Assembly (NCBI GenBank): GCA_029959195.1
Contig: CP114126.1
Span: 62,001 to 126,000 of the forward strand
Direction: 5' to 3'
DNA: 64,000 bases
From: Dictyophora rubrovolvata
Lineage: Eukaryota; Basidiomycota; Agaricomycetes; Phallales; Phallaceae
The translations under genes were made by a program, and so were the position numbers. Position 1 is the stretch's first letter; each line of letters opens with the position of its first letter. The notes below the pieces were generated by a model, which did not search any database, was not told where the DNA came from, and was given only the letters and a program-made list of their open reading frames with translations. Of this stretch, positions 21,379 through 33,605 are shown piece by piece.

Positions 21379-23257
21379 TTAATCCTCCAATTCGCCAAGC
21401 TCAATGGCAAAGGCTGCCGCTAATTTAGAGAACTGAAGCATATGGTTGAAACTAAATTCAGGGGAGATGTCGATTTTACTGAGAAAACAGTGAGAAACAT
21501 TTATCAGTAAGAGAGCTGTGCAGACGTACTCATTTCCACTATGAATATAAGGGTTCATGTTCTCAAAAGTACCCTCGCTTATTCAAATGAGCATCGATGA
21601 GGGGATATTATCCTAGAGTGACTTACAAGGCTGAGCAACTCGGGAAGCCAGCTTTAGTCCAGCTGGCGCTGATGAACAATGAATTAAGGTTCTCATGTAT
21701 CCAGACCGAATCATAACCTACTGATCTGAACAACCATACCCACACTCAGTGGGGACGAATGGCAGGTCGGTATAAGCTTGAACAAGCTTTTTCAGTATCT
21801 TGGTAAGTCTAAGCAGGTACGATCGAAATTGAATCCTAGCTCGAAAGACGACAGGGAGGGTGACAGTACTTACGCGGGGTCGACGTAGTCACTCAGGATG
21901 CCTACGTAGCTGAGATAAAAAACAAATGAAAAGGAACGATATTGAACCATACCGATTTCTTCGTTGGTGCCTTTCTTGACCCAAGCAGTCATATCCAACT
22001 TAAACAAAACTCAACACAAAACAAAATGAGAGAGCATCCGCTTGATGTGTCATTACCTGAATCATGGCTACTACATTTACTCGCTCTCGGCTATAACTTT
22101 GAGCAATAGCTTGGGAACCTAAGAGACCACCCTCCTGTGAATCAAACCAATTCAAATCCACGCATGCGGCTCAAAGGAATATGTTGACACACCTCAGCTG
22201 AATACCAATGGAACTGGAGTCGCTTCTTCGGTCTGATGCCATTGGCAATGAGGCCCCGATAGGCTTCCAAAATGGTCACCGTTCCAGAACCATCATCGTC
22301 AGCTCCAGGTGCCTGCAAGAAAGGGAAGGTGTGTGCACTGTACCCGATCTTGAGTACTCAAACCGCTATGCGTAGAGAATGCGAGTTACATACCTATCTT
22401 GATGAGCGGCAATGATGACGGTCTCATTGTCGGCAGATCCACCCGCTATGCTCAAGACTATGGACTTTTGAGCCCATGGATGGTCGAATTCCTTGATAGA
22501 AATGAATTCGCGCATTTCAGGAGTAGCGAATTCATTGGTAATCTACAGGTGGCATGTCATGCTTGAAATGGCAATGACTTGAAAAAAACGGACCTCGTTG
22601 ATACGGTTAAGGAGCCAGATTTGACTCTGTCTACCGGTCTGGAATTCCTTTTTTTCAAAAAAGGCGAAAACTGCGCAGCAGGCTAAATTGACTCACATTG
22701 GCTCTGTAGTCTAAGACATTGATTAGACTGAGTAAGGCGAGTAAAATAACTTACATCTATTATAAAAGCTTGTGAATTCCTTCAAATTTGCCTTGGGACC
22801 CTCAGTGGACAGCGTCTTTGTAACCCGGGTAACAGTGTCATTATACTTCAATGAAGTGATTGTCGCTAGTTAAGAGCGGTCAACTGCAATCCATTTCCGT
22901 GATACTTGACGATATGAGTACTAACGGGCGGAAGTAAAAGGACGAGTTGACCCAAGATCCTGGGTTTCGGTACTATATAGCATTTATTTCAACAGATATA
23001 GAGAATACCGTTGAAGTGGAATAAACATACATATCGAAAAACCTCACCCCTTGGGCCTTGAGCTGTATTTTTTCCAGCTCGGTTGTCCAAGTTCTGGCGC
23101 CGTCTTCGAATTCCAGTAGTCTCTTTTCATTCACGGCATACTCTGGTGGGAATTGGGAAGCGTCAAGTAGGGTATCCTGAAGAACGATCTGTCCAGCGGG
23201 ACTAGAAAATGTTCGCAGCACCAGCGTGAGTGCAACTAACGAAACGCTGATTTTCAT
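21379..23257 (-). CDS. Secreted M28-family leucine aminopeptidase
   Basis: Di-zinc exopeptidase that removes N-terminal residues from peptides outside the cell. The start at 23257 gives the signal peptide [19 protein letters not shown]. Prodomain-like sequence is followed by VRFFDITETQDLG, then the catalytic domain: [21 protein letters not shown] (metal His and bridging Asp), [18 protein letters not shown] (catalytic and metal Glu), VVAMIQLDMTAW (metal Asp), [18 protein letters not shown] with a likely disulfide, and NPYIHSG (second metal His). All metal ligands of the M28E type are visible. It is split into about ten small exons. A longer in-frame reading upstream (MTVSRDGLRRS) lacks a proper signal peptide at its start. 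It is divergent from uL11m, 120 bp apart. Confidence 0.9.
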
Positions 23258-23377
23258 CTTTAAGGTATATGAAAAGCAGCAAACAGACAATAATGAACGA
23301 CGTAAGCCGTCACGCGAGACGGTCAAGAGATGGTTACGGTTACGGTGTGACTTGAAGTTGTGTCACATAACTTTGAG

Positions 23378-23880
23378 ATGTCAAAGGCCGCAGCGGCGGG
23401 AAGAGCCCAATTAGTCGTAAGTTACTTACTCTTCTGGGATTTTTAGAGTGCTAAATCAGAATACCGAAATAGCGCTTGCTCCTATCTGCTGGCAAAGCAA
23501 CGCCCAGCCCACCAATCGGTCCAGCTTTGGGGGCTCGTGGTGTCAAAGCCATTGACTTTTGCAAGGAATTCAACGCAAGAACAGCACATATTCAGCCGGG
23601 TGTTCCAGTTCCCACTTTGATAAATGTTCAACCCGATCGATCATTTAGTTTTATTATCAAAACACCACCCGTAGCGTACTTCTTGAAACAAACTGCCGGA
23701 ATCGAACTGGGTGCTGCTAAACCTGGTCATCAAGTTACGGGAACGATTAGTCTAAAGCATATCTACGAGATAGCCAAAATTAAGAAAACCGATGAACATA
23801 TGAATCATCTTCCATTGGAGTCTATTGCGAGAATGGTCGTGGGTAGCGCCAGATCCCTTGGCATCCAGGTTGTACCATAG
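23378..23880 (+). CDS. MRPL19: Mitochondrial ribosomal protein uL11m
   Basis: Large-subunit protein of the GTPase-associated centre of the mitoribosome. Two exons joined at 23417-23472 give MSKAAAAGRAQLV, then RLLLSAGKATPSPPIGPALGARG, FCKEFNARTAHI, DRSFSFIIKTPPVAYFLKQTAGI and ARSLGIQVV. The proline-rich SPPIGPALG loop and the KTPPVA helix cap are diagnostic of bacterial-type L11, so this is the mitochondrial rather than the cytosolic protein. About 148 residues, as expected. No cleavable presequence is obvious. The symbol is that of the budding-yeast counterpart. Confidence 0.93.
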
Positions 23881-24406
23881 CACCGACCTCACCTGTAAGT
23901 AACTTCAGTGTCAGATGAAATCCTAAACAATCATTGACAGAATGTATATGCATGCAACATCACCGTCATCACTCAAAAAATATGTGTCCTTTGATCCCTC
24001 GGTCCACATTTGTGCCTTAATCACCTTGTAGTCTCAAAAGTCGGTTTGTCTCGTTACCTTTGTGCGTTTCTTTAATATTGAAGTAAACGTGTTCTATACC
24101 TTTCAACAAATTCACAGCATCATTACATATTTATATAGAATCCATACTTTCTTTAAAAGGACCGCCTTCACGACTCAAGGCCTGTCTACGGACCATAATC
24201 AATCATGCGTTGCAAACCCTTCGTCGTGCTATTTCCGGATGTGAAAATTTTAAGTTCACAAGCTCAATGTATATGCAAAGTGTTTGGACGTTACTGCTTC
24301 CCCTACACCCTCTTGGAACTGTCTCATATAAAAAGCCTCAAAATGTATTTCTTTCATTTTTTTTTAGATATAATGATATATTCCTTCCAGGGATGTCCAA
24401 ACTTTC
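23881..24406. other. Intergenic region between convergent genes
   Basis: AT-rich 3' flanks of uL11m and the AhpD-like gene. I see no coding potential beyond short random frames and no repeats of note. Confidence 0.4.
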
Positions 24407-25507
24407 TTAAAGCTTGGCTTTGAATTCAGGATCGACAGCACTGCGAGCAACATCGCCAATTTGGTCAATAGACTCAATAACCCATTCGACACCTTCATCA
24501 CTAGCAAGCCACCGATCCCCTTCAGCCACTTTTTCTCCTTCGTACTCATCCACGTTGGATTTTAGCAGACCAAATACATGGCTCGTCAGCTGAGGCCCTA
24601 CGCCAGTTTCTGTGCGGAGACAGGCGACCCCCACAATGGAGCCAACAGTCCGACTGAGATTGCCGGGGCCATAGCCTGGATCACCTTTGAACCAGGGACT
24701 GAATACAACACCATAACTAGTAGTGATAAAAGCTGGTAAAAAAACGTTAAAAAATAGGATGACTCATTTCAAATATTGAACATACCCATGAAGTCGGGGT
24801 GGTAGCTCGCAAGCTTCTCCGCTAACCTGACGTCATGTGGAGCATAAATGTTTTTCCATAATGCCCGACCACGACGAGAGAATTCTTCGATGTTCTCGAC
24901 ATTAGCAACTCTAAATGATTTCAAGAGATGTGATTGATGAACCAGAGGCAACTTATATTCGTTTCACTCGCCTCAAAGGCACCTTACGGAGGGAGGTTTT
25001 GACGTCATCCTCTAGAGCTGTCGAAAGGCCTTCAAGACTTAATATAACCTGATTTCATATATCTAATGTTAGTTAATTAAAGAAAAGGATATTAGTATAT
25101 TAAACTTACACGAGGCACACCAACGAATATCGTAGATTTTACAGCGGCTTCTCTCATCAAAGCTGCCTGCGCCGCCCTTTCTTCCGTTGAAAGGAGACTT
25201 GCTGCGCTGTCAGATAAAGGTTCGCGACGAGATACATAACGGTATAAATGGGCTACTGCAGATGGAACATTTGCAGTCAAAAGAGTGGACGTCTAATACA
25301 ACAGCCAGGAGGCGACTCAATTTCGACAAGAGTAGTACAGTTTCTAACACATACCGCCAGTGCGAGCCAGCCATCACGAGCATTGTGCTGTTCAGCCTTT
25401 CGCAAAGTAAGTGTAAATACGCCATGCAATTTCTCCCAAGACGGGGACGGATTTGCTTGCGGCCTACGCAATGTCAACAATTGCTTGACTGCGGCAGGCA
25501 ACTTCAT
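24407..25507 (-). CDS. AhpD-like (carboxymuconolactone-decarboxylase fold) protein
   Basis: All-helical protein of about 260 residues. The start at 25507 gives MKLPAAVKQLLTLRRPQANPS, then FTLTLRKAEQHNARDGWLALA, TANVPSAVAHLYRYVS, TEERAAQAALMREAAVKSTIFVGVPR and later RRGRALWKNIYAPHDVRLAEKLASYHPDFM, RTETGVGPQLTSHVFGLLKS and GVEWVIESIDQIGDVARSAVD. The helix pattern with MREAAVKSTIFVGVPR is that of AhpD-like fungal proteins. The CxxC of catalytic AhpD is not visible, so peroxidase activity is doubtful. Four or five short introns are implied; their exact ends were not all resolved. Fold assignment is from memory of the family, and the role in the cell is unknown. Confidence 0.7.
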
Positions 25508-25802
25508 GTCAAAATGCAAAGTCAGAATAAAATTTCAAAATTCACCCCGTCAGGTATGTCACATGATACTGCATCCACTTTGGGAAAAAATTACTCAGAA
25601 ACGTATATCCGAGGAGACCCAAGCTCTCATACTATGTTGTCTAGGTAATCATCTAACTAGTAGACCAAAAAAAAAAGGAAAAAAAAAAGATGAAGGATGC
25701 CATCGATCCCACACGAAAGGGTATAGAGGATTTCAAACCCGCTTTAATTGAGGAAAAAGATAAAGATAAACATGAAGACTTGTGCAATCAGCCCACTCAG
25801 AG

Positions 25803-27233
25803 CTATGGGAAATAGGTCATTGCGAGTTGGTTAGGACTGCCATCGGGGTTCATCAAACCGTTGTCCGGATTAACATCCCCGAGATCTGTCATTATACCTG
25901 AAAATTTTTTTAATAAAAGGGTCAGTTTTGGCGTTAATTTTATTAGACGACATACCAAAAGGAGCGTATGCCGCGATATAGTCTGTGGTTTTGAAGAATG
26001 AAGTCATTGTGGTGGCAAAAGTCTGAACCTGCTCTGGGTCGCATTGCGACTGACCCCCAACGAAACTCTGTATTAAAATGCTTTAGATGATAGTACGTTT
26101 AAACAGTAAGGCGATGAGTAACCTGGCATGCGAATTCCGATATCATCATTTGCATCGGGAATTGCTTTTGCATCTCCTGAATCCAGGTTATGAAATCTCC
26201 TGCGTCAGTGCCATAATAGTGCAGATCCATAAAATTACACTAAAGACCGCACATTAAAACGGGCATCAGATATTCTAAATCTGAAAAAACTTACTCCACA
26301 ATTTTCGTGCCCGTTGTTACAGGACGAAAAAAACTCGCTGAGCCACTTTGGTCCACCGGGATCTGAAGTTATCGATGGACACGCGACCAGACTGCCTCTT
26401 TCAACTACGGGTAATACATTCGCATTCCAGAAAGCGGCGGCGTCTGTTGGAGACATATTGCATTGCGAGGAGATTTCGCATCTACAGATAAAGGAGCGTG
26501 ATTTCAAGCCAGCACAATATAGAACGAGAGGATACTTACTCGTTGTACGTCTTGACTATTTGTGGCGCTTCCTTGGCATTCACGACGTTAGATTGCCATG
26601 AGGCTTGGTTTTTGTTACCCCAGAGCGTCGCAATAAACATGGGCCCTCCTGGACCGGTGGGTTCTACGTCCCAGTTATAGTAGCTAGAGGTATTGGTTGA
26701 GAGCTGCGTTAAAGTTATTAGGCAAAAACCTACGCGTCTACTGTATTTTTCCACTCTGGCAACTGAGCGGGTGAACCGCCGAAACCACCAAAGTACTTGC
26801 GAGGGAAGATATCTTTCAACCGCTGAGCGACGCTGGAGGAGGAAGTCGACTGGGGTTGAGGGGGTGCTGGAGAAGACGGTTTGGATTGAGGTGAGGGAGA
26901 GGGAGAAGGAGGCGGGGGAGCAGGTGCGGCCGATGACTGTTTTGCGGGAGCGGGGGAGGAGCCTGTGGCAGCAGCAGCACCTTTATTTGAAGATGCCGGG
27001 GGAGCAGGAGAAGAGGCAGGAACCGGAGCAGACGAAGGAGTGGGACGCGACTTGCAACGTTTTTGATTAGTCGAGCGCTTTTTAGCGAGAAGATCATGAT
27101 GATGCAAGCTACGGGCATAATGTTGATGGCGTTCCAGGGAGAGAGCGTTGACTGGGGTGGATTCGAAGGATGCAAGGACGAGTGCGAGAGAAAGGAGGGA
27201 AAAAAGCGAGAAAAGATGCTTGTGAACAGCCAT
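25803..27233 (-). CDS. Secreted GH128 beta-glucanase with Pro/Ser-rich linker
   Basis: Cell-wall beta-1,3-glucan hydrolase. The start at 27233 gives the signal peptide MAVHKHLFSLFSLLSLALVLASF. A KR-rich segment, then about 90 residues of Ala/Pro/Ser linker, precede the catalytic domain from about residue 150: SSYYNWDVEPTGPGG, MFIATLWGNKNQASW, a TYNECEISSQCNMSP stretch whose Glu matches the acid/base of the GxNEPD motif, DAAAFWNANVLPVV, CNFMDLHYYGTD and MMISEFACQ, whose Glu is the expected nucleophile. Note NEC in place of the usual NEPD. The overall order fits the fungal Asl1 group. Introns split the catalytic half. It is divergent from the RRM gene. Confidence 0.88.
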
Positions 27234-27353
27234 GACGATGGCGTGGTGTATCTTTTTTTGCAAAAGAGTGTGGCAGAGAAAAGATTGGACGGGGACGGGG
27301 ATAGAAGAAAAGAGAAGAGTCGCGATTGCCGTCCCTGGTTACCCATCTCCATG

Positions 27354-27363
27354 CCTTTTTATA
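27354..27363 (-). promoter_or_regulatory. TATA box of the GH128 gene
   Basis: TATAAAAAGG on the minus strand, 121 bp upstream of the ATG at 27233. A good consensus TATA at a normal distance for a regulated, secreted-enzyme gene. Confidence 0.55.
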
Positions 27364-27578
27364 CGACGACCTGATTTTTTCATGATTTAGACTCCGCGCT
27401 TAACTCAGCGGGCGCCTCCGAGCTATTTAGAGAGGAGCGCGCGCGGAGGCAACTTCTTTTTTCTCTCCTTCTCCTTTAACCCATCAAAAGTTTTTTCCAA
27501 GCACACAAAAGAAAAAAACCTCCGGTTCATTTCCACTCGCGTTCATCTGCCCAGCGTCCATTTCGCTCGCTCCCCATA

Positions 27579-28800
27579 ATGTCTGACGCTCCTCCTTCCG
27601 TCACACAAAACGGCGCCACTCAAGTCGAAGAGGCTCCCGGCCACAAGGTACGAAACCAGTCTGATGGTTGTCTTGAACGTGGCAGAAGTTGGACTGATTG
27701 TTGATGATGCGTCTTTTTTTTTTTTCGTCTCCGCGCTGTTTCACAGGTCTTCACCGGTAATCTTGCCTACTCTACTACCGAGAGTGGTCTCAAAGAGCTT
27801 TTCCAACCCTTTGCCTCTGATGTGTAAGAAACATTTCGTCGTTAACCCCCTTTCTTTCTATATACTTGATGCTGGTTATATTGCGTCTGTCTCTAGTGTC
27901 TCTGTTCAGGTCATTCATCGTGGTAGTCGCTCTGCTGGTTATGGTTTCGTAGCCTTCTCTTCTCTCGAGGCTGCTGAAAAAGCGGTTACCGCTCTCAACA
28001 AGAAGGAGCTCGAAGGCCGCACTATTATTGTCGAAATTGCCAAGCCTACCGAACAGAAGGACAAGGACAGGTCCCAAAAAAGGACCAAGAGAAGGGTCGG
28101 CAGACGCGGTGCTAAAGCTCCTCCCGGCGAGGTCACCGAGGCCGAGGCCAACGGCGACTCTGACAAACCTGAAGGCGCTGCCGCCCCTACTGACACCACG
28201 GCATCCAACAAACCTAGGAAGAGGCGGTTCTTCGTGAGTTTTCATTCCTTTTCGACCTCCATCCCTTTCTTTTACGTGACTATATGCTAACGTTTTCCCG
28301 TTTTTATCCCTTCGGTCTCACAGAGACGGAACCCAAGGAAGTCTGCCAAGGACTCCGCCACCGGTGATGATGCTCCCGCTACTTCCCCAACGAACAACGA
28401 GGAAGATGCTGCCCCCAGAAAACCACCCCGTCAACCTCGTAGGCGTCCTACCCGTGCCTCAGGTGAGCCCCCAGTTGGCGAACCTTCCACAAGCGTTCTT
28501 TTCGTCGCCAACCTTGGATTCGATGTTGATGATGAAGGCTTGTCTACTATCTTTACTTCCAACGGGATCAACGTTGTTTCGGCTCATGTTGTCAAGAGGA
28601 GATGGGGCAAACCCAGGAAAAGCAAAGGCTATGGTTTCGTCGACGTAGGTTCAGAGGAAGAACAGAAGAAAGCCATGGCTGCTCTTCAAGGCAAGGAATT
28701 CAACGGGCGTGAAGTTGCTGTGAAAATCGCCGTCAACGCACAGGATAAAGAAGATGATGCGGAAGGCGAGAAGGTCGAAAATGGTGATGCTACTGCATGA
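27579..28800 (+). CDS. Two-RRM RNA-binding protein
   Basis: MSDAPPSVTQNGATQVEEAPGHK leads into RRM1: VFTGNLAYSTTESGLKELF (RNP2), SAGYGFVAFSSLEAAEKAV (RNP1) and GRTIIVEIAKP. A basic, Ala/Pro linker with KRTKRRVGRRG and RRNPRKSAK follows, then RRM2: LFVANLGFDVDDEGLSTIF, KSKGYGFVDVGSEEEQKKAM and GREVAVKIAVN, with an acidic end. Three introns are seen, including one with donor GT|GTAAGA that restores SDVVSVQVIHRG. The layout, two RRMs with a basic linker, recalls yeast Sbp1 and Rnp1, but orthology is uncertain. The start at 27579 follows CCATA. The product likely binds mRNA or rRNA. Confidence 0.88.
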
Positions 28801-29332
28801 AAAAAAAAAACAACGAAAACAATTTGATCCCTTTTTCTCTCTTCGAATATGCACCATCCCATTTTCTTTCGAAGAGTAAAAACGTTTTTTTCGCGGTTCC
28901 TACCCCTTTTCGTTTTTTCTTTGCTCCACCAACGCTTATTCACGGGACGGTTTCAACTTGTAGTAATCTCTAATGTTTCTCTTTCTCTCAGTGATTTCGG
29001 CGGATTGCCTTTTTTCTTATTTCTGCTCCACGAATTGGCTCCACACAGTTCCTGTTATCTCTCGATTCTAACTGCTGATGTCACTTGAGTGTGATGAAGT
29101 TTGTTTCTTCTTACTCCGTCCTAACGTGTTTTTGACGTCTTTTTTAAACCTATTTATATCCTGTAGGGTTATTTCACAACATGAGCACTAGGAATTCATA
29201 TTTTCGATATTTTGGGTGGAATTCCAACCAGTGTCTTTTGTTCAATTGTTAGGTTCATAAGTAAAAAGCATGATACCTTGATGATGATACCCCTTCACAA
29301 GTTGATTACATAAGCGGCTTTGATCACGAAAC
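28801..29332. other. Intergenic region, 3' UTR and promoter
   Basis: T-rich 3' flank of the RRM gene, starting with a 10-base A run directly after the stop, and the upstream region of the G-patch gene. No gene seen. Confidence 0.4.
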
Positions 29333-30693
29333 ATGTCTGGTGCGGAAGACGATGACTATCTCTCTGATAAGTTTATTGTTGCGGACACAGCAGCAGCTTC
29401 AGCTTCAACGACCTCTTTGGATCAGTCCGCGACATATACTGAACGCCGACGTCAAGCGTTGCGAGCTTCTGAACTGAAGAGTGTCCAGAATCGGAAAAAG
29501 AGCAAACGGCAATTGGAAGAAGAATCTCTCAAGGAAGGAATGGGCAAGAGTCTTTTTGAGAGGGCCGCTGAGAATGCGAGCTCTCAGAATGGGAATGGCA
29601 ATAAAGCAATGAATATGATGTTCAAGGTTGTTCTCATCTCATATTTGTGCGCACTGGTTGTCGTTCTTATGTTTTGGGTTGTGTCCAGATGGGTTTCAAA
29701 CCTGGTCAATCACTTGGTGTCGCAGACAAGAGCAAGGAAGATGAAACTCCTATTCCCGCTGCTGCTCAGAATACTACCGAAACGCAACCGTCTCGAGGCC
29801 GACCGGGACACCTTGTTGAGCCCATACGTGTCGAAATATGGTCAGGTAAGCTGCCCTTGGACGCCTGACGAGGTCTCAAATCTCGAATTTTTCAATTCGT
29901 TCAAGGTCGAGAGGGAGTTGGAAAACGGAAACGCAACGTTTCACCAGCCGTAGCTGCTAAACTTGCTAAACTAGTGCAGAATTCTGCCGAAGAGCAAATG
30001 CGAGGGTCTTACCGCGAACGAGCGAGAGCGGAATACGAAGAAAAACGTGCTGGAGGACGTCTTCGTGCTGCTAGATTGACATGTATTACTCTAGACGAAG
30101 AAGCCGGGAAAAAGGTATGCATAAATGCGCACGCGCGTATGTGTGGGTACAACTAGATTTCTCCTTTCTAGTTCAATGTGTATTGGCTAGATCCACAAGA
30201 CCCCGAAACGTTTCCTCCAGACTTGTTGGAAATCCTGACTTCCCATCCATCACTCTTACTACAGAGTTCGGGTGGATCTATCATATCACAAGAAGAACGG
30301 TTAAGAAGACAAATGCGGGTTGATGCGCTACAGTCCCCGCCCTCGATCACCGGTCTAGGAGAAGAAGACGACGAAGCGGCGGAGAATGTTGTCATAATAG
30401 ATGAATTACCAACGGTGCGGGTAGCCGAATGGCCGGAACACGTTGTGCAAGAAGTGAAGTCGTATATATCAGCCGACGTCAGTCATCTCGTTCCGAACGA
30501 TTATTATTATTAAATTCTTGATTTCTTTTCTTTCATTTTACATGAGATTCTTTAGGCACGCGCGCGATTGAAGATGACTCTCGAGTACTTGCGATCGACG
30601 CACTTGTACTGCTTCTGGTGCGGAACGAAATATGAAGATGCCCAGGATCTTGAAACGAATTGTCCGGGTTTGGAGGAGGAAGACCACGACTAA
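29333..30693 (+). CDS. GPATCH11: G-patch protein, GPATCH11 type (DUF4187)
   Basis: Protein of the GPATCH11/CENP-Y family, expected to act with a DEAH helicase in RNA processing. It begins with an acidic region, MSGAEDDDYLSDKFIV, then QLEEESLKEGMGKSLFE. The G-patch is MMFKMGFKPGQSLG.., ending PIRVEIWSGREGVGKRKR after an intron. A charged helix SYRERARAEYEEKRAGGRL follows. The DUF4187 end reads TLEYLRSTHLYCFWCGTKYEDAQDLETNCPG..DHD, with the CxxC..C set that is typical. Introns: after MMFK, inside SG|REG, after EEAGKK and after ISAD. The symbol is that of the animal counterpart. Length, about 320 residues, fits. Confidence 0.9.
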
Positions 30694-30926
30694 TTATCGC
30701 TCGTTGTGCTGTGGTGTGAAAGAAAGAAAAAACTTGTATATTTGATTGGCTGTTGCTACAAAAAAGGAAAAGAAAGGAAACAAGTACAAATGGAAAAAGA
30801 GCGAAGGACGAAAAAGAGTGAAGGAAAGGCAACGAGGTTTGTCAAAGCACAAATGGTGAAGAAAAGTTGAAGAGGGTTATATATGATGAGATGGGGAAAG
30901 AAGGTGGGGATGAATCAATTACACTT

Positions 30927-32100
30927 TCAAAGACATGGCGTGCCAATCGTCGACCTCGATCTGGATATGTAAAAAGAACGATAGGAAGACAATCGGAGAC
31001 CATGTTGTCGGACAACACGTGGACCGCCATCTGTAGCTGTCAATGTAGCAACGGTTTCACAGAGGACGTTTTCTGAGTCGGAAGAGCCGACTGAAGGAAG
31101 ACCTGGAAGGAGTTTAGGGAGTAGGACAGGTGAGAAGGATGGGAAACGTCTTCTTTGACGGAAGTCGGTCAACGTCGGTGATGATTGAGGAGTTTTCCGG
31201 CGGGCGAATGATGAAATGGGCACATCCGGTCGGTTCTCTATGTCGATGGGCACGAGTTTCTGCGGAGTGGGAGGAGGAGGAGGAGACTGTGGGAGCGGAG
31301 AAAGGGAAGGCGACGGAGACGGAGACGGAGACGGCTTATCAACGACGATATTGGTATCTATGTCTCCGAGCTGGAGTTCGGAGGTCAGCAGTCGAGGGGA
31401 TACAGTTGATGGCTGCACGTATGTGAGATGTTTTGTATCATATCTTAATCGCGATGGACCTACTCGATCTGGTAATTCTAATTCAGGTGTAGGTTTGGCT
31501 GTATCCTGCAAGTCGTCCGGTAAACTACATCTGCGAATATGAACCTAAACGTCAAATGAATTAAAATTATAGAAACAAGCAAACAAAAACTCAGGGTTCA
31601 CAGATTTAGAAGCGCCTGAATAAGGAGTGAATCTCTTGATTGAGCGTGTTGAATGCCTTGTCAGTCTGATATGAATGTTGGCTGCTTCTCCGGAGTCGGT
31701 GATGCCAGTGTCGAATGAGGGTATCGAATTATCAGGTGTGCAATGGTCATTGGTGACGATGATGGAAGGTGAGCTTGAAGGAAAGTGTTTGACTGATGCA
31801 GAGGATGAAAGTGAAGATGAGGACGATATGCAGCGAATGTGTCTTGTAGGGGACCGTGCCAGTGGTGACGCGGAGGACGACGCCGGCGGGTTCAAGTTGG
31901 CAGTGTTAATTGCCAGGGGACACTGTGCCCGTGCCTCGAGTATTAAATCTGGCTCTGCACTGATGACCGGCGAGTCTGCATTGCTGAGATGCAACGAGGC
32001 AAGACTGTACGGTCATATGAATTAACAATGACATATATATAATATGAAAGTGCTCCAGACATACAGCTCAGAAAACGTCGGGAGAGTCATGCAGTAGTAG
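30927..32100 (-). CDS. Ser/Pro-rich protein, unknown, lineage-specific
   Basis: Three exons join in frame: MTLPTFSEL from 32100, an intron with GTATGT..ACAG, then LASLHLSNADSPVISAEPDL and a long Ser-rich stretch ([21 protein letters not shown]), then an intron GTGAAC..TTTAG to VHIRRCSLPDDLQDTAKPTPE. The tail has a Pro/Ser repeat, KPSPSPSPSPSLSPLPQSPPPPP, and a basic end. About 330 residues, low complexity, probably disordered. The N-terminal LPTFSELLASLHL pattern looks like a short linear motif. No known domain. The clean joins over two introns are the main support that it is a gene. Confidence 0.6.
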
Positions 32101-32383
32101 AGCGGCGAACAAGACAGTAAAAAAAAGAGAGCGAAAACATAGAAAAAGGCCTGGAAAAGGGCACCATGGCAGGGTGATTAAATATATATCCAGAAACGAC
32201 AACCATTTATTTCAGTAGAACGGACGACGTTGTTACCCGGTCGTCTCAGTTACCATGTGCGCAACCAACTGGCAACTGGCGTACACACGACTCGGACTCG
32301 GACTCGGACATCACTAGTGGTGCTAGCATTTGCTATGCAAAATATACTATATATACAAGTAAAGCCTGGCAACCCGAATTCTA

Positions 32384-33237
32384 TCACCAGCGGCCCATCG
32401 ACAACACCCAGCGATGCAGGAGACAGGTCAATACGACCTATATATGAAAGTTGTAGTAGTACTAGTAACTCTGATGCCGTGGTGCTGTGGTTACTAACCT
32501 GATCTAGTATACCCTGTCCACGATCTGCAACCACCAATTCCAAACTGTGGTCGTCGTAACTCGCGACAACGCGTTTTCTCCAGTCAAAGCACTGCACAAG
32601 CGTAAATTAATACGTATAGTATTACACACACCTTCAGCTAATATAAACTCACCCGAAGAGTATTATTGCCATCATGCTTCCATTTGTATTCAACGCTGTT
32701 CCAACGGAACCTGCGGGATCTATATGATGTGGTGGTACATGGGCTAATTTAAGCAAATATGTAATGTATTTCGGCCCCTGCAATGAGCCACGCTATTAAA
32801 CGACTTACCGGCTGGTGGCACTCTTCGACCGTCGCAAGTCCGAGATTGGTACCTGACGACAACCGTCATTTTCAGGTCTAATATTTAAATAAAATAGAAA
32901 ACGGGTGCCTACACGCAAGGCTCCGAAGGTAACCACTCCGTTCATTTCTCCTCGCCACTCGATACTCCCCGCTACCTCGTATCGGTGAGTGAATTTATTA
33001 TATCGAGTGAATTCTGTTGCCGTTGTGTTGCCAGCTGTGAATGTCTGTATCTACATTAAATAATATTCGTTTCCGCGATATGTACATCAATTATCCCGTC
33101 GTCTGATAGTTACCGGGACTCACACTCACCTGCATGATCTCAAGTATTTCTCCATCTGCCTGAACTTCAATAACACTGCACGTACGCAGACCACTGTCCC
33201 CTGTTGAATTTGAACGCGTGAACTGAAGACGAATCAT
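32384..33237 (-). CDS. DUF6593-family protein
   Basis: Member of a beta-rich family common in Agaricomycetes, function unknown. From the start at 33237: MIRLQFTRSNSTGDSGLRTCSVIEVQADGEILEIMQ, then TEFTRYNKFTHRYEVAGSIEWRGEMNGVVTFGA, RTNLGLATVEECHQP, then FRWNSVEYKWKHDGNNTLRCFDWRKRVVASY, HSLELVVADRGQGILDQ and, after an intron, VVLTCLLHRWVLSM. The pattern IEW, R.F..-YKWK, ASY, ILDQVVLT is that of DUF6593. The first exon could instead begin at an upstream ATG near 33317 (MEEQAQEMFEFDTDKTHT) if a further intron is used. Several exons are under 80 nt. Confidence 0.7.
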
Positions 33238-33605
33238 AATTCTATCAACTTGGGACGAACCGTGTGAGTTTTGTCTGTATCAAATTCAAACATCTCTTGA
33301 GCTTGTTCTTCCATTTTTGGTTCTTCTGTGAATGCACAGTGAATGAAATCAAATCTCATGACGAACAAGGTCCACGGCTGCAATTAATGATGCTTGCACA
33401 GGCATCCCCTGCCCGAGACTATTACGTGATGTCGTTTTGGTCAGCAAAACTAGCATTGGTAGGAACGAGTGTTTGTAAGCTCGAGTACCAATTCGCTAGC
33501 TCTGTCTTTTTTATATGTCGGAAACCCGAAAACGAACGAGAAGTGTTTCTGGAGAATTGGTATCACTATAATCTCTTTTTTAATCTGGTCGTTTTGTGGT
33601 TGCTG

